From positions 62,001-126,000 of the forward strand of contig NZ_JACLCP010000004.1 of NCBI RefSeq assembly GCF_014243395.1: 64,000 bases of DNA, read 5' to 3'. Below, piece after piece: positions 50,150 through 59,049 of the stretch (within the stretch, counting starts at the first letter, position 1; each line of letters opens with the position of its first letter). A program made the position numbers and the translations under genes. This stretch comes from Winogradskyella flava (GTDB lineage Bacteria > Bacteroidota > Bacteroidia > Flavobacteriales > Flavobacteriaceae). The notes under the pieces are model-generated. The model saw nothing but the letters and a program-made list of their open reading frames with translations. It had not been told where the DNA came from and did no database searches.

Positions 50150-53026
50150 TCAATGCTTTATGAACCTAAGGGTTTTATAGTTCTCAAGTTTTAAGAAATA
50201 AATGCCTTTTTCTAATTGAGCGATAGAAATTTTAGAATCTGTTAAAAGTTGACCAGCGTCTACTCGTTTTCCTAAAATATTATAGATTGCGTAATTATCT
50301 TGAGTATTTAAGTTTTTAACTCTGATATAATCTGTTGTTGGGTTGGGGTATAGGCTTATATTGGGTAGTACATCATCACCAATACTTAAAGTTGAGCAAT
50401 CTAAACCACCATCTGTAATAGTCCAACCATAGGTATTAATTAAAGAATCTCTTGCCGCTTCTCCATTACAATAGTTAATACCAGAGGCTCCAAGAGGTAC
50501 ATTAGCTTGCAAACTTGGTAACGTTGCCCATGCTTGAAGAGTTTGATCATAATTTTCAACGGATAGGTTTGAATTATTAAGCATGTTATCCATATCAATG
50601 ACATTACCCACATTCCAAGTATCTAATGGTTGATTAAAAGAAGTGGCGTTTCTAAACATAAATTCCATTTGAGTAACATTGCTCGTATCCCAAGTGCCTA
50701 TGGGTTGATTAAATGATGATGCTATCGCAAACATAGTACGCATATTGGTAACATTACTCGTATTCCAGGTATCTAGAGGCTGATTAAATGATGATGCTAA
50801 CGTAAACATACTAACCATTAATGTTACATTACTCGTATCCCAAGCATCTAGTGGTTGATTAAATGATGTGGCATCTCGGAAAAGTTGATTCATATTAGTA
50901 ACATTGCTCACATCCCATGAGTTTAAGGGTTGATTGAAAGAGGAAGCTTCAAAGAACAAACTACTCATGTCAATAACATTACTCACATCCCAAGTATCTA
51001 GTGGTTGATTAAAAGAAGTTGCACGCGCAAAGACCTCTCTCATAGAAATTATATTGCTTACGTCCCAATGATTAATCGATTGATTAAAAGAGGATGCTTC
51101 AAAAAACATATTACCCATACTGGTTGCATTCGACAGATTTGGTGCATCGGTAGCTGATATTTGTAAATTAGAGCAACGTGCAAATGCAAACTGCATTGAT
51201 GTCCATGGGTTATCTCCCCACTGCTTTATGTCTATAATCTTATCACTCTCCTCTTCAGGAATACCCAAAAAATAAATTCTAGGAAATAACCCTGTGATTG
51301 TGACGTCATAGCTGCCTTGAGTACTATAAGTATGGCTGGCATTTCCTGTATGATTTGTTGTAGTGGTGCCATCTCCCCAATCTATATCGTAATTATAAGT
51401 TTCTGTATCAACGGTTGGTATAGTGATACTTTCATTTGCAGTAGTGGTTTGCCATGTGCTTATAAAATAGGAACTTGAGCAATCTAAACCATCATCAGTA
51501 ATGGTCCAGTTATAAGTATTTATTAAAATATCTCTTGCTGCTTCTCCATTGCAATAGTTAGTGCTATTAGCATCAAAAATTACATTATTTTGTAAACTTG
51601 GCAAAGCTGCCCAACCTTGCAATGTAGCATCATAATTTTGTATGGATAAGTTTGTGTTATTAAACATATTAGTCATGTTAGTGACGTTTCCCACATCCCA
51701 ATTATCAAGGGGTTGATTAAACATTGTTGCGTATTGAAACATACTATTCATATTAGTAATACTACTCATATCCCATGTATTGAGTGGTAGATTAAATGAA
51801 GATGTGTTTTGAAACATACGAAACACACTACTAACATTACTCGTATCCCAAGTGTCAAGGGGTTGATTAAAAGCTATTGCATTTCGGAACATATTACCCA
51901 TAGAAACAACATTACTTGTATCCCAAGTATCTATAGGTTGATTAAATGATGATGCGTCAAAAAACATACTATGCATGCTAGTAACGTTACTCACATCCCA
52001 ATTATCTAATGGCTGATTAAAGCTTGTAGCTCCTCTAAAAGTCTCAAACATACTACCTACATTACTAACATCCCAATGATTAATAGGTTGGTTAAACGAG
52101 GTGGCATTAGTAAACATACCACTCATAGTTGTTACATTAGATAAATTTGGTGCATCTGTGGCTGATATTTGTAAATTAGAACAATCAGAAAATGCAGCTT
52201 GCATTGATGTCCAAGGATTATCGCCCCATTGTTTAATGTCTATAATTTTATCACACTCTTCTTGTGGCATGCCTAAAAAACTAATCCTGGGAAATAGCTC
52301 TGTTATTTTTACATCATACGTCCCTGGAATGCTATACGTATGGCTGGCATTTCCTGTATGTTCAACGGTAGTATTGCCATCTCCCCATTCTACACTATAA
52401 TCATAGGTTTCGTTGACATCTGTAGGGATTGTTATACTCTCATTTGCAGTCGTGGTTTGCCATGTGGTTGTAAACGTAGCGTTTCCTGTTACAGACACGT
52501 CATCTATAAGCCAATTATCTTGGTATTCGTCTGTATGTACAAAAGCTATATAGATTTGCTGTCCGTCGTAACCACCTAATTCTATAATGTTTTCTTGATA
52601 ATCGAGACTAAGATCGTTATAAGTTACAACAGTAACAAAATCGTTATGGTTTGTTTGAGTGTTTGTAGATACTCTAATGTCATATTGAGATAACCAACTT
52701 GGACCTTCCGTTTCCTTCTCAAAAAACGAAAGCGTTGCATTATCGATATTAGTTAGATTTAATAAAGGAGTTACTAACCAATCTTCAGCAATACCAATTC
52801 CAGGATCAGAATAACGACTAAAAGCAGCACTACTGCCAGTATTAGCGTCTGCTGTGGTTTCCCAATCGTTGTTTGGTCCAATATCGTTAATACCTCTAAA
52901 TGTTACCCAACCTGCTGGTGGAAAGCTGCCACTTTCAAAATCTTCAGTAAGAATTTGTGCATTTATAGAGGTTGTGACTAAAATGAGTAAAATTGTTAAT
53001 TTTTGTAAAGTATATAATGGTTTCAT
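50150..53026 (-). CDS. DUF285 (BspA-like) tandem-repeat T9SS surface protein
   Basis: The 958-residue protein has a signal peptide (ending INAQ) and an N-terminal cleaved-adhesin/choice-of-anchor J domain (LTEDFESGSFPPAGW, AEDWLVTPLL). Two long modules follow. Each has a WQTTTANESITIPT strand, a PKD-like WGDG segment, and 24-residue DUF285 repeats of the form ASSFNQPLDTWDTSNVTNM (6 in module 1, 7 in module 2). A cap ending NYCNGEAARD then closes each module. The C-terminus is a type A T9SS domain (ISLYPNPTTDYIRV). It is a probable adhesin. The gene ends just before the terminator at 50102. Confidence 0.92.
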   Translation of the reverse strand: MKPLYTLQKLTILLILVTTSINAQILTEDFESGSFPPAGWVTFRGINDIGPNNDWETTADANTGSSAAFSRYSDPGIGIAEDWLVTPLLNLTNIDNATLSFFEKETEGPSWLSQYDIRVSTNTQTNHNDFVTVVTYNDLSLDYQENIIELGGYDGQQIYIAFVHTDEYQDNWLIDDVSVTGNATFTTTWQTTTANESITIPTDVNETYDYSVEWGDGNTTVEHTGNASHTYSIPGTYDVKITELFPRISFLGMPQEECDKIIDIKQWGDNPWTSMQAAFSDCSNLQISATDAPNLSNVTTMSGMFTNATSFNQPINHWDVSNVGSMFETFRGATSFNQPLDNWDVSNVTSMHSMFFDASSFNQPIDTWDTSNVVSMGNMFRNAIAFNQPLDTWDTSNVSSVFRMFQNTSSFNLPLNTWDMSSITNMNSMFQYATMFNQPLDNWDVGNVTNMTNMFNNTNLSIQNYDATLQGWAALPSLQNNVIFDANSTNYCNGEAARDILINTYNWTITDDGLDCSSSYFISTWQTTTANESITIPTVDTETYNYDIDWGDGTTTTNHTGNASHTYSTQGSYDVTITGLFPRIYFLGIPEEESDKIIDIKQWGDNPWTSMQFAFARCSNLQISATDAPNLSNATSMGNMFFEASSFNQSINHWDVSNIISMREVFARATSFNQPLDTWDVSNVIDMSSLFFEASSFNQPLNSWDVSNVTNMNQLFRDATSFNQPLDAWDTSNVTLMVSMFTLASSFNQPLDTWNTSNVTNMRTMFAIASSFNQPIGTWDTSNVTQMEFMFRNATSFNQPLDTWNVGNVIDMDNMLNNSNLSVENYDQTLQAWATLPSLQANVPLGASGINYCNGEAARDSLINTYGWTITDGGLDCSTLSIGDDVLPNISLYPNPTTDYIRVKNLNTQDNYAIYNILGKRVDAGQLLTDSKISIAQLEKGIYFLKLENYKTLRFIKH
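50400..52480 (-). repeat. Two tandem DUF285 modules
   Basis: Module 1 is about 52480-51465 and module 2 about 51464-50400. They share long near-identical DNA stretches (for example the segment coding for IIDIKQWGDNPWTSMQ), which suggests recent internal duplication and a potential for slippage. Confidence 0.8.
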
Positions 53027-53212
53027 AATGTGTTTTGTGGATTAAATTAATAGTGTTGTAAGTGTCTTTACAAAGAAAAGTGTAAGCTATAATTGAGTAA
53101 GACACCACAGAAAGAGCTTGTAAATTAATGAGAACCTATGCCAAATGAGGTAAATAAAGAAAAGCCAATCCAACTGCTGTCAGAAGGCTTGCCTGTTTTG
53201 ACTATTACTCAA

Positions 53213-55147
53213 TTAATTAATTACCCAAGGGCCATTAAATGTTCTCACAGGCGTTGATAAATATTCCATAATTTCATCACCCGCTTCATTAACTAAATAC
53301 CATCTGCCACTAGAACCACCGAACTCTATAAAAGAAGCCGCGCCAACTTTATCAAACAGTGTTCCTTCTGTATTTGCTAAGTTATCATACCATGTAGTGC
53401 TATCTAATGGGTTTTCCCAACTTCCTCCAGCTGGAGTTGAATAAAGTGCATATTCTTCTCCAGGTTTAGCAAAATAAGCATGCGTCTGTACACCTACGCG
53501 GCAGCCAGCTTCAAAGCCTTGGCCTGCAAATTGAAAGTTACCACTATCTCCAAAAGTACTGTTAACTAAAAATATATTATCCGAGTCTGATGGATCAACT
53601 GTATAGGTTCCTATTGGTGATGTTGGTGCATCTCCATTTCCAGACCAGTTTGTTATATTATATGAAAGAAGAGAACTTAAAAGTCCAGTTTTGTCAAATA
53701 AATATATGCTTGTATTAGAAAATTGTATTGCAGCTCCAACATCGTTTAAAGGAACAATTCCTAAAGGAGAATCTGGGTCGTCGATATTGAATACAGCTTT
53801 TACGTCACCGCTATTACCATTGTACCAAGCATATTTAGTTCCCATTTTGTTAAACACTAAAAGATTACTATCAGATACATGAAGCATAGCACCAATACCA
53901 CCACCATCTTCATCGTTACTAAATAAATCGACTAATGACAATAAACCTTGAGGTGGTAAAATACCTTTTAATTCACAGTCAACGATATCGTATTCTGTAG
54001 CTAATTCTACACCAACAATTCTATCTGGGCGTTCAACACTTCGTACTACATAAGATAATGGTAAACCTGCTCTTATATCTGTACTTTCAGCCAGCTTGTT
54101 AGCAATGTCAGAAATGTTAGTTTCTCCGGCTAGTTGAAACGATCCTGCGGCATCACCACCATAGGCGATCACTTTTATTTTTAAGTCGTTTAATTCTTCC
54201 ATAGCACTGACACCTAGTTCTGCTTCAGCACTATTATTAAAAGCGCCATAAGCTATGTCCAATTTTGCGTCCATTTCTTGTCTGCTCGATGTCGATTCTA
54301 TAAGCATATAGAATATGCGTCCATAAGTTACCGAAGAAATAAAAGTTGCAGGATTATTTTCCTGCACATAAACATCTAATTGTTGCGGTGTTACATTAGG
54401 TGCAAAAATGTCGTCTAAACTTGTAGGAAGATCAAAGCTCATTGTATAATACGATTGATTGAGCTTAACCAAAGTTCTATTAAATGTTTGCTCTGTACTA
54501 AATGACATATCAGCAGAGACTTGTGTTGTGTAAGTTTCAACCTCTATACCAAGTTCTAAAGCCAATTGACTTTCAGATTCAATTTGAACAATTTCTAACT
54601 GAAAATTTGCAGGAACAACATCACCAGCATTGGCAATGATATTATTCATGCCGTCTTGTATGGTACTTTTTCTTACCTCGTCAACGGTAAAACTAGAACT
54701 TGTATTCCCATTGTTTAAATTATAAGAAATGGTTCCACCAGCGCGATCTACGACTATTGGTGAAGGTGTAGCATTAGATAATGTAGCACCTTGTAATAAA
54801 CTCCCAGGGTAAATAACATCTGCACTAGTGTCAAATAATGGAAACTGACCATTACCATCTAAAACACTTACGGTTTGCGTTGTACATATAAAACGTTCTG
54901 ATATGGTTTCTCCATCTTCATCTTCTCGATCATAATCTTCATTCATAGGCTCACTTTCATCTATAACTTCTGTAGTTCTTGATAATGGAAATGATTCAGT
55001 TTCACCTCCTTTGGCAATAACTTCTTCGAAGGTTAGGTTATCTGTGTCTTGGTCTCCGTCGTTATTAGAATCTTCTTTACTGCATGATAAACAGCTCATA
55101 CAAACTAGAGCAATAAGAAATACTGATTTTTTAATAATAGCTTTCAT
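53213..55147 (-). CDS. Cholesterol-dependent-cytolysin-like (CDCL) lipoprotein with extra C-terminal domain
   Basis: The 644-residue protein has a lipoprotein signal (Cys19 or Cys22) and an acidic linker. Domains 1-3 of the thiol-activated cytolysin family then run from about residue 110 to 395. Landmarks are YPGSLLQG (113), FNRTLVKLNQSYYTMSFDLP (222), VTYGRIFYMLIESTSS (273), the hinge glycine pair in AYGGDA (330) and LPLSYVVRS (362). The family forms large ring pores. The Trp-rich undecapeptide and domain 4 are absent. They are replaced by about 240 residues with three loose repeats around LVFNKMG, YLFDKTG and TLFDKVG that I do not recognise. It sits between an adhesin and a TPR-HTH regulator. 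Confidence 0.9.
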   Translation of the reverse strand: MKAIIKKSVFLIALVCMSCLSCSKEDSNNDGDQDTDNLTFEEVIAKGGETESFPLSRTTEVIDESEPMNEDYDREDEDGETISERFICTTQTVSVLDGNGQFPLFDTSADVIYPGSLLQGATLSNATPSPIVVDRAGGTISYNLNNGNTSSSFTVDEVRKSTIQDGMNNIIANAGDVVPANFQLEIVQIESESQLALELGIEVETYTTQVSADMSFSTEQTFNRTLVKLNQSYYTMSFDLPTSLDDIFAPNVTPQQLDVYVQENNPATFISSVTYGRIFYMLIESTSSRQEMDAKLDIAYGAFNNSAEAELGVSAMEELNDLKIKVIAYGGDAAGSFQLAGETNISDIANKLAESTDIRAGLPLSYVVRSVERPDRIVGVELATEYDIVDCELKGILPPQGLLSLVDLFSNDEDGGGIGAMLHVSDSNLLVFNKMGTKYAWYNGNSGDVKAVFNIDDPDSPLGIVPLNDVGAAIQFSNTSIYLFDKTGLLSSLLSYNITNWSGNGDAPTSPIGTYTVDPSDSDNIFLVNSTFGDSGNFQFAGQGFEAGCRVGVQTHAYFAKPGEEYALYSTPAGGSWENPLDSTTWYDNLANTEGTLFDKVGAASFIEFGGSSGRWYLVNEAGDEIMEYLSTPVRTFNGPWVIN

Positions 55148-55265
55148 AATACGTTTGTTTTGTGGTTAAAAATTTACTGTCGTTTTGTGTAACCTACTTG
55201 GAAAATGGTCTGCAGCCCTTTACCAAGTAAGACCACAAAACGGTGATGTCAACTTAATGACAGAA

Positions 55266-55273
55266 CAAACATA
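55266..55273 (-). promoter_or_regulatory. Putative -7 promoter element of the cytolysin-like gene
   Basis: On the minus strand TATGTTTG matches TAnnTTTG and lies about 119 bases before the ATG at 55147. It implies a leader of over 100 bases. No -33 TTG is seen at the usual distance. Confidence 0.35.
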
Positions 55274-55361
55274 TTTTTAATACATAAAAATGAAGAATTT
55301 TGTGGGGCGACAAACGGTATACTTGTCTAAAATAATTTTTAAATAACTGAAAAAGAATAGA

Positions 55362-57248
55362 TTATATTATTTCTAGTACAGCCATTTCTAATGAGTCTTT
55401 TGTAGATAAATTCATTTTTTTACGAAGTCTTTGGCGTGCTTTTTTAACTCCAGGAACCGAAATGTTTAAAATATTTGCCATTTCTTTTATGGATAAGTTC
55501 ATTTTTACTAATGAGATTAATCGAAGTTCATTAGGTGTGACTTCTGGGTATTTTTTTGCTACATTCTGATTAAAATCTTTATGCACTTGTTGAAAATAAT
55601 GAGCAAAGTTTTCCCAATTATTATCATCTTTTAAATCAAAATCTATGGTTCTAATTAATTGCTGATAACCATTAGTTGTATTTTCTGCGGTTTTAAGTTC
55701 ATTAGCTTTTTGTTTTAAACTTTCTAATAGCTCATTCTTTTTGGCTAGGTGTAACGCATGCGTCGTCAATTCTTTCTTTTTGAAATCTAATTCGGCATCC
55801 AGTTTTTCTTTTGCTAGTTTGTTACGTTTCATTTTTTGACGTATACCATAATAACCAAAACCAACTGCGATTAATGTTAGCAATAAGCCACCACCTAATA
55901 ATAGTTTTTGCAAATTACTAACCTTAGCTTTTTGCTCTAATATATCGATGTCTTTTTTTTGCAAGGCTATTTCCTTCTCTTTTCGTTCGGTTTGATATAT
56001 TATTTTTTGCTCGACTGTTTGTGCTGTTCTAAATTGTGTGGTTAGTGTGTCTTTTGCATCACTACTCTCTTTATATACAGCAAGTGCCGTTTTATAGTTG
56101 CCTAAATTTTCTAGTGCCTTTGATTTGTAGTATTTAGAAAAACTTAAATTTGTTAAAGAGTTATTACTCTCAGCTAGTTCTTCACAGACATTAAAATTCT
56201 TTAAGGCTGCTTGGTATTTATTTTGTGCCAAATTTAATTGACCTTTGAATAAATTATAATCATAGTCAACATTGAACGAATTCTTAGCTTTCATAAACGA
56301 TTTGGCCTCGGCTAAATATGCGTCAGCTTTTATCAGGTTGTTACGCTCAATTTCCAAATACCCAAGTTGTGTTAAAGCGGTTGTAACTATATTTTGCTGG
56401 TTTATTTCTTTAGCAATTTTTATAGCTTCTTTTAAGTTTTTTTCTGCTGCATCATAATGTTTCAATTTTATTTGGGAAAGTCCTTTAATTTCTAGCAATT
56501 GTGCTTTTAGTATTTTATTTCCAATATTATCTTCTATTATAATCCCTTGATCGAAGCTGGTAATGGCGTTTTTATAATCAAATAGATCCAAGTGTAGTTG
56601 ACCAATTGCATAAAATCCTTGTGCCATACGCGTAGAATCTTTAAGAGCTTCTCGCAATGCAATTTCTTTTCTGTTTAGGTCAATAGCAATATTCCTATGC
56701 CCTTTATTTTTAGCAATTGCTGCGCGATGCCCCAAAAAAGAAGCCATTAATGAAGTGTCTTTATAACGTATGGCGATAGGTTCAGTTTCATTGACTATAC
56801 TTTCCAGGCGTTGATAATCGCCAGTAGTTACTCTGACAAGAATAGCTAGATTAGAATTCGTTTTAGCAGCTCTTAAACTGTCACCTGCTTTTAAATATTG
56901 TTTACTAGATCTACCTATGTAAACCATTGATGAATCGTAACTTCCTTGGGTGTATAGATAATTCGCGTTAAGCGCATACAGATTACCAATACCTACAGTA
57001 TTAGGTGATATTTTATATAGGCTATCAGCTTTATCAATATGCCATTTTACCTTTTTAGAGTTCTTATACATTAAAAGTTGAGCAATGTCTAAGTGATGAT
57101 CTGCTTTTATAGTATCTATTTTGGTTTTTTGAATAAGGGTTTTTAAGCTATCTAGTTTATTTGTTGATTGAGAATTACTGTAAAAAAAACTAAAAACAAT
57201 GTATAATATGCTAAAACATAGTTTTAGCTGTAGTGAATTTAAACTCAT
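55362..57248 (-). CDS. Membrane TPR regulator with LuxR-type HTH
   Basis: The 628-residue protein is a paralogue of the one at 36863. It has a signal peptide, TPR array, coiled coil, membrane helix (LLLGGGLLLTLIAVGFGYYG), second coiled coil with IRQKMKRNK, and a C-terminal HTH (LRLISLVKMNLSIKEMANIL, VKKARQRLRKK). I chose the ATG at 57248 (MSLNSLQLK). An ATG at 57332 would code through the hairpin at 57285, and the 28 residues it adds do not look like protein. The cytolysin-like gene lies 214 bases downstream on the same strand and is a likely target. Confidence 0.9.
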   Translation of the reverse strand: MSLNSLQLKLCFSILYIVFSFFYSNSQSTNKLDSLKTLIQKTKIDTIKADHHLDIAQLLMYKNSKKVKWHIDKADSLYKISPNTVGIGNLYALNANYLYTQGSYDSSMVYIGRSSKQYLKAGDSLRAAKTNSNLAILVRVTTGDYQRLESIVNETEPIAIRYKDTSLMASFLGHRAAIAKNKGHRNIAIDLNRKEIALREALKDSTRMAQGFYAIGQLHLDLFDYKNAITSFDQGIIIEDNIGNKILKAQLLEIKGLSQIKLKHYDAAEKNLKEAIKIAKEINQQNIVTTALTQLGYLEIERNNLIKADAYLAEAKSFMKAKNSFNVDYDYNLFKGQLNLAQNKYQAALKNFNVCEELAESNNSLTNLSFSKYYKSKALENLGNYKTALAVYKESSDAKDTLTTQFRTAQTVEQKIIYQTERKEKEIALQKKDIDILEQKAKVSNLQKLLLGGGLLLTLIAVGFGYYGIRQKMKRNKLAKEKLDAELDFKKKELTTHALHLAKKNELLESLKQKANELKTAENTTNGYQQLIRTIDFDLKDDNNWENFAHYFQQVHKDFNQNVAKKYPEVTPNELRLISLVKMNLSIKEMANILNISVPGVKKARQRLRKKMNLSTKDSLEMAVLEII

Positions 57249-57284
57249 GATTTTATAATTAATAGCTAGACCTTTAAAAGTAAC

Positions 57285-57318
57285 AAAAAAAAAGCAAACC
57301 ATTTGGTTTGCTTTTTTT
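57285..57318. terminator. GCAAACC/GGTTTGC hairpin in a divergent region
   Basis: A long A run, GCAAACC, an ATTT loop, GGTTTGC and a T run match the stem at 50102. It lies between genes that are transcribed away from each other (55362 and guaA). It therefore cannot be a simple end-of-gene terminator; it may be an attenuator, an insulator or a remnant. Confidence 0.7.
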
Positions 57319-57455
57319 GAACTAAACATCAACTTAGTTCTTTATAAATTTTAAAGCTTTTCAAAAAGAAATAGATGATTTTGCTGTTAATTGATAACTG
57401 TTAAAAACTATTAAAAAAATCTAAAGTCGGCGATCGTCAATCTGATTGCAATTAT

Positions 57456-57463
57456 TATTTTTG
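57456..57463 (+). promoter_or_regulatory. Putative -7 promoter element of guaA
   Basis: TATTTTTG matches TAnnTTTG and ends only 3 bases before the guaA ATG at 57467, so the transcript would have almost no leader if used. Confidence 0.4.
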
Positions 57464-57466
57464 CAC

Positions 57467-59002
57467 ATGCAACACAACAAAGTCCTTATTCTAGATTTCG
57501 GATCGCAGTATACACAGCTCATAGCAAGACGTGTAAGAGAGTTAAATATCTATTGCGAAATCCACCCATTCAATAAAATCCCAAACGATTCTGAGAGCTT
57601 TAAGGCCGTGATTTTATCAGGTAGTCCTGTGTCTGTACGTTCTGATGATGCCTTGCATCCAGACCTTTCAGAAATAAGAGGAAAAAAGCCATTATTGGCG
57701 GTTTGTTATGGTGCGCAATATCTAGCTCATTTTTCAGGGGGTGAAGTAGCAGAGTCCAATACACGCGAATATGGTAGAGCAAATTTAGGTTTTATAAAAG
57801 AGGAGGATGACTTCTTTGAGAATATACATGAAGGCAGTCAAGTGTGGATGAGCCATAGTGATACCATTAAAAAATTACCTACAGGTGGTGTTTTGTTGGC
57901 GAGCACGGAAGATGTCGAAAATGCGGCTTTTAAAATTGAAGGTGAAGTCACCTATGCTATTCAATTCCATCCGGAAGTGTATCATACCACAGACGGACAT
58001 CAATTACTTCAAAATTTCTTAGTAAAAATTGCAAAGGTGAATCAAGATTGGACGCCAAATGCCTTTGTTGAAGAAACAGTCCAAGACTTAAAGGACCAAC
58101 TTGGCAATGATAAGGTAGTACTAGGTTTATCAGGTGGTGTGGATTCTTCTGTAGCGGCCATGTTATTGCATAAAGCCATTGGAAAAAACCTGTATTGTAT
58201 CTTCGTCAATAACGGTTTATTACGAAAAAATGAGTTCGAAGATGTGCTGCATCAATACGAAGGCATGGGTTTGAACGTTAAAGGAGTAGATGCTTCGGCA
58301 CGCTTTTTGGATGCCTTGGCAGGAAAGAGCGATCCTGAGGAAAAAAGAAAAACCATAGGGCGCGTGTTCATTGAGGTTTTTGATGATGAGGCACATCGCA
58401 TACAAGATGTAAAATGGTTGGCACAAGGCACTATTTATCCTGATGTTATAGAAAGTGTTTCGGCAACAGGAGGTCCAAGCGCAACTATTAAGAGCCATCA
58501 TAATGTCGGTGGATTACCAGACTTTATGAAGTTAGAAGTCGTTGAGCCTTTAAGAGCCTTATTTAAAGATGAGGTGAGACGTGTTGGTGCTTCCATGAAT
58601 ATGGATTCGCAATTGTTAGGTCGTCATCCATTTCCTGGTCCAGGATTGGCCATTAGAATCCTTGGAGATCTAACACGAGAAAAAGTGCGTATATTACAGG
58701 AGGTAGATGCTATTTTTATTAATAATCTACGATCTTGGAATTTGTACGATAAAGTATGGCAAGCTGGTGCAATGTTATTACCAGTTAATAGTGTAGGCGT
58801 CATGGGAGACGAGCGTACTTATGAAAAATGTGTGGCTTTAAGAGCTGTAGAAAGTACTGATGGTATGACCGCAGATTGGGTAAATTTACCTTATGAGTTT
58901 TTGCAAAAGACCTCAAACGAAATTATAAATAAAGTAAAAGGTGTGAATAGAGTGGTTTACGACATCAGTTCTAAGCCACCTGCGACTATAGAATGGGAGT
59001 AA
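57467..59002 (+). CDS. guaA: GMP synthase (glutamine-hydrolysing)
   Basis: The 511-residue protein has the class I glutaminase domain with C80 in [11 protein letters not shown] and the His-Glu pair in [11 protein letters not shown]. The ATP pyrophosphatase PP-loop SGGVDSSV and the C-terminal dimerisation domain follow. GuaA converts XMP to GMP with glutamine and ATP in the cytoplasm. The ATG at 57467 was chosen because [17 protein letters not shown] is the family N-terminus; an upstream TTG adds seven residues. It is followed after 47 bases by the LysM gene. Confidence 0.98.
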   Translation: MQHNKVLILDFGSQYTQLIARRVRELNIYCEIHPFNKIPNDSESFKAVILSGSPVSVRSDDALHPDLSEIRGKKPLLAVCYGAQYLAHFSGGEVAESNTREYGRANLGFIKEEDDFFENIHEGSQVWMSHSDTIKKLPTGGVLLASTEDVENAAFKIEGEVTYAIQFHPEVYHTTDGHQLLQNFLVKIAKVNQDWTPNAFVEETVQDLKDQLGNDKVVLGLSGGVDSSVAAMLLHKAIGKNLYCIFVNNGLLRKNEFEDVLHQYEGMGLNVKGVDASARFLDALAGKSDPEEKRKTIGRVFIEVFDDEAHRIQDVKWLAQGTIYPDVIESVSATGGPSATIKSHHNVGGLPDFMKLEVVEPLRALFKDEVRRVGASMNMDSQLLGRHPFPGPGLAIRILGDLTREKVRILQEVDAIFINNLRSWNLYDKVWQAGAMLLPVNSVGVMGDERTYEKCVALRAVESTDGMTADWVNLPYEFLQKTSNEIINKVKGVNRVVYDISSKPPATIEWE

Positions 59003-59049
59003 AAATCAGTAAACAGTATTAAGCAACTGTTTACAGTAAAAATATAAAA

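Noticed and set aside
50400..52480. Regular 72-base periodic repeats resembling an array
   Set aside because: They encode in-frame 24-residue DUF285 units within one long gene.
53162..53193. AAGCC...GGCTT pair downstream of the adhesin start and cytolysin end
   Set aside because: The loop is over 20 bases and no T run follows, so it is not a convincing terminator.
55306..55323. A third copy of the GTGGACA direct repeat (GGCGACA, then GTATACT 11 bp later)
   Set aside because: Only 9 of 14 core bases match, and the orientation is opposite to the cytolysin-like gene it precedes. It is worth a genome-wide check but is too weak to call.
57249..57332. Upstream extension of the TPR-HTH gene to an ATG at 57332
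   Set aside because: It would translate the GCAAACC/GGTTTGC hairpin, and the residues it adds are not protein-like; a proper signal peptide starts at 57248.
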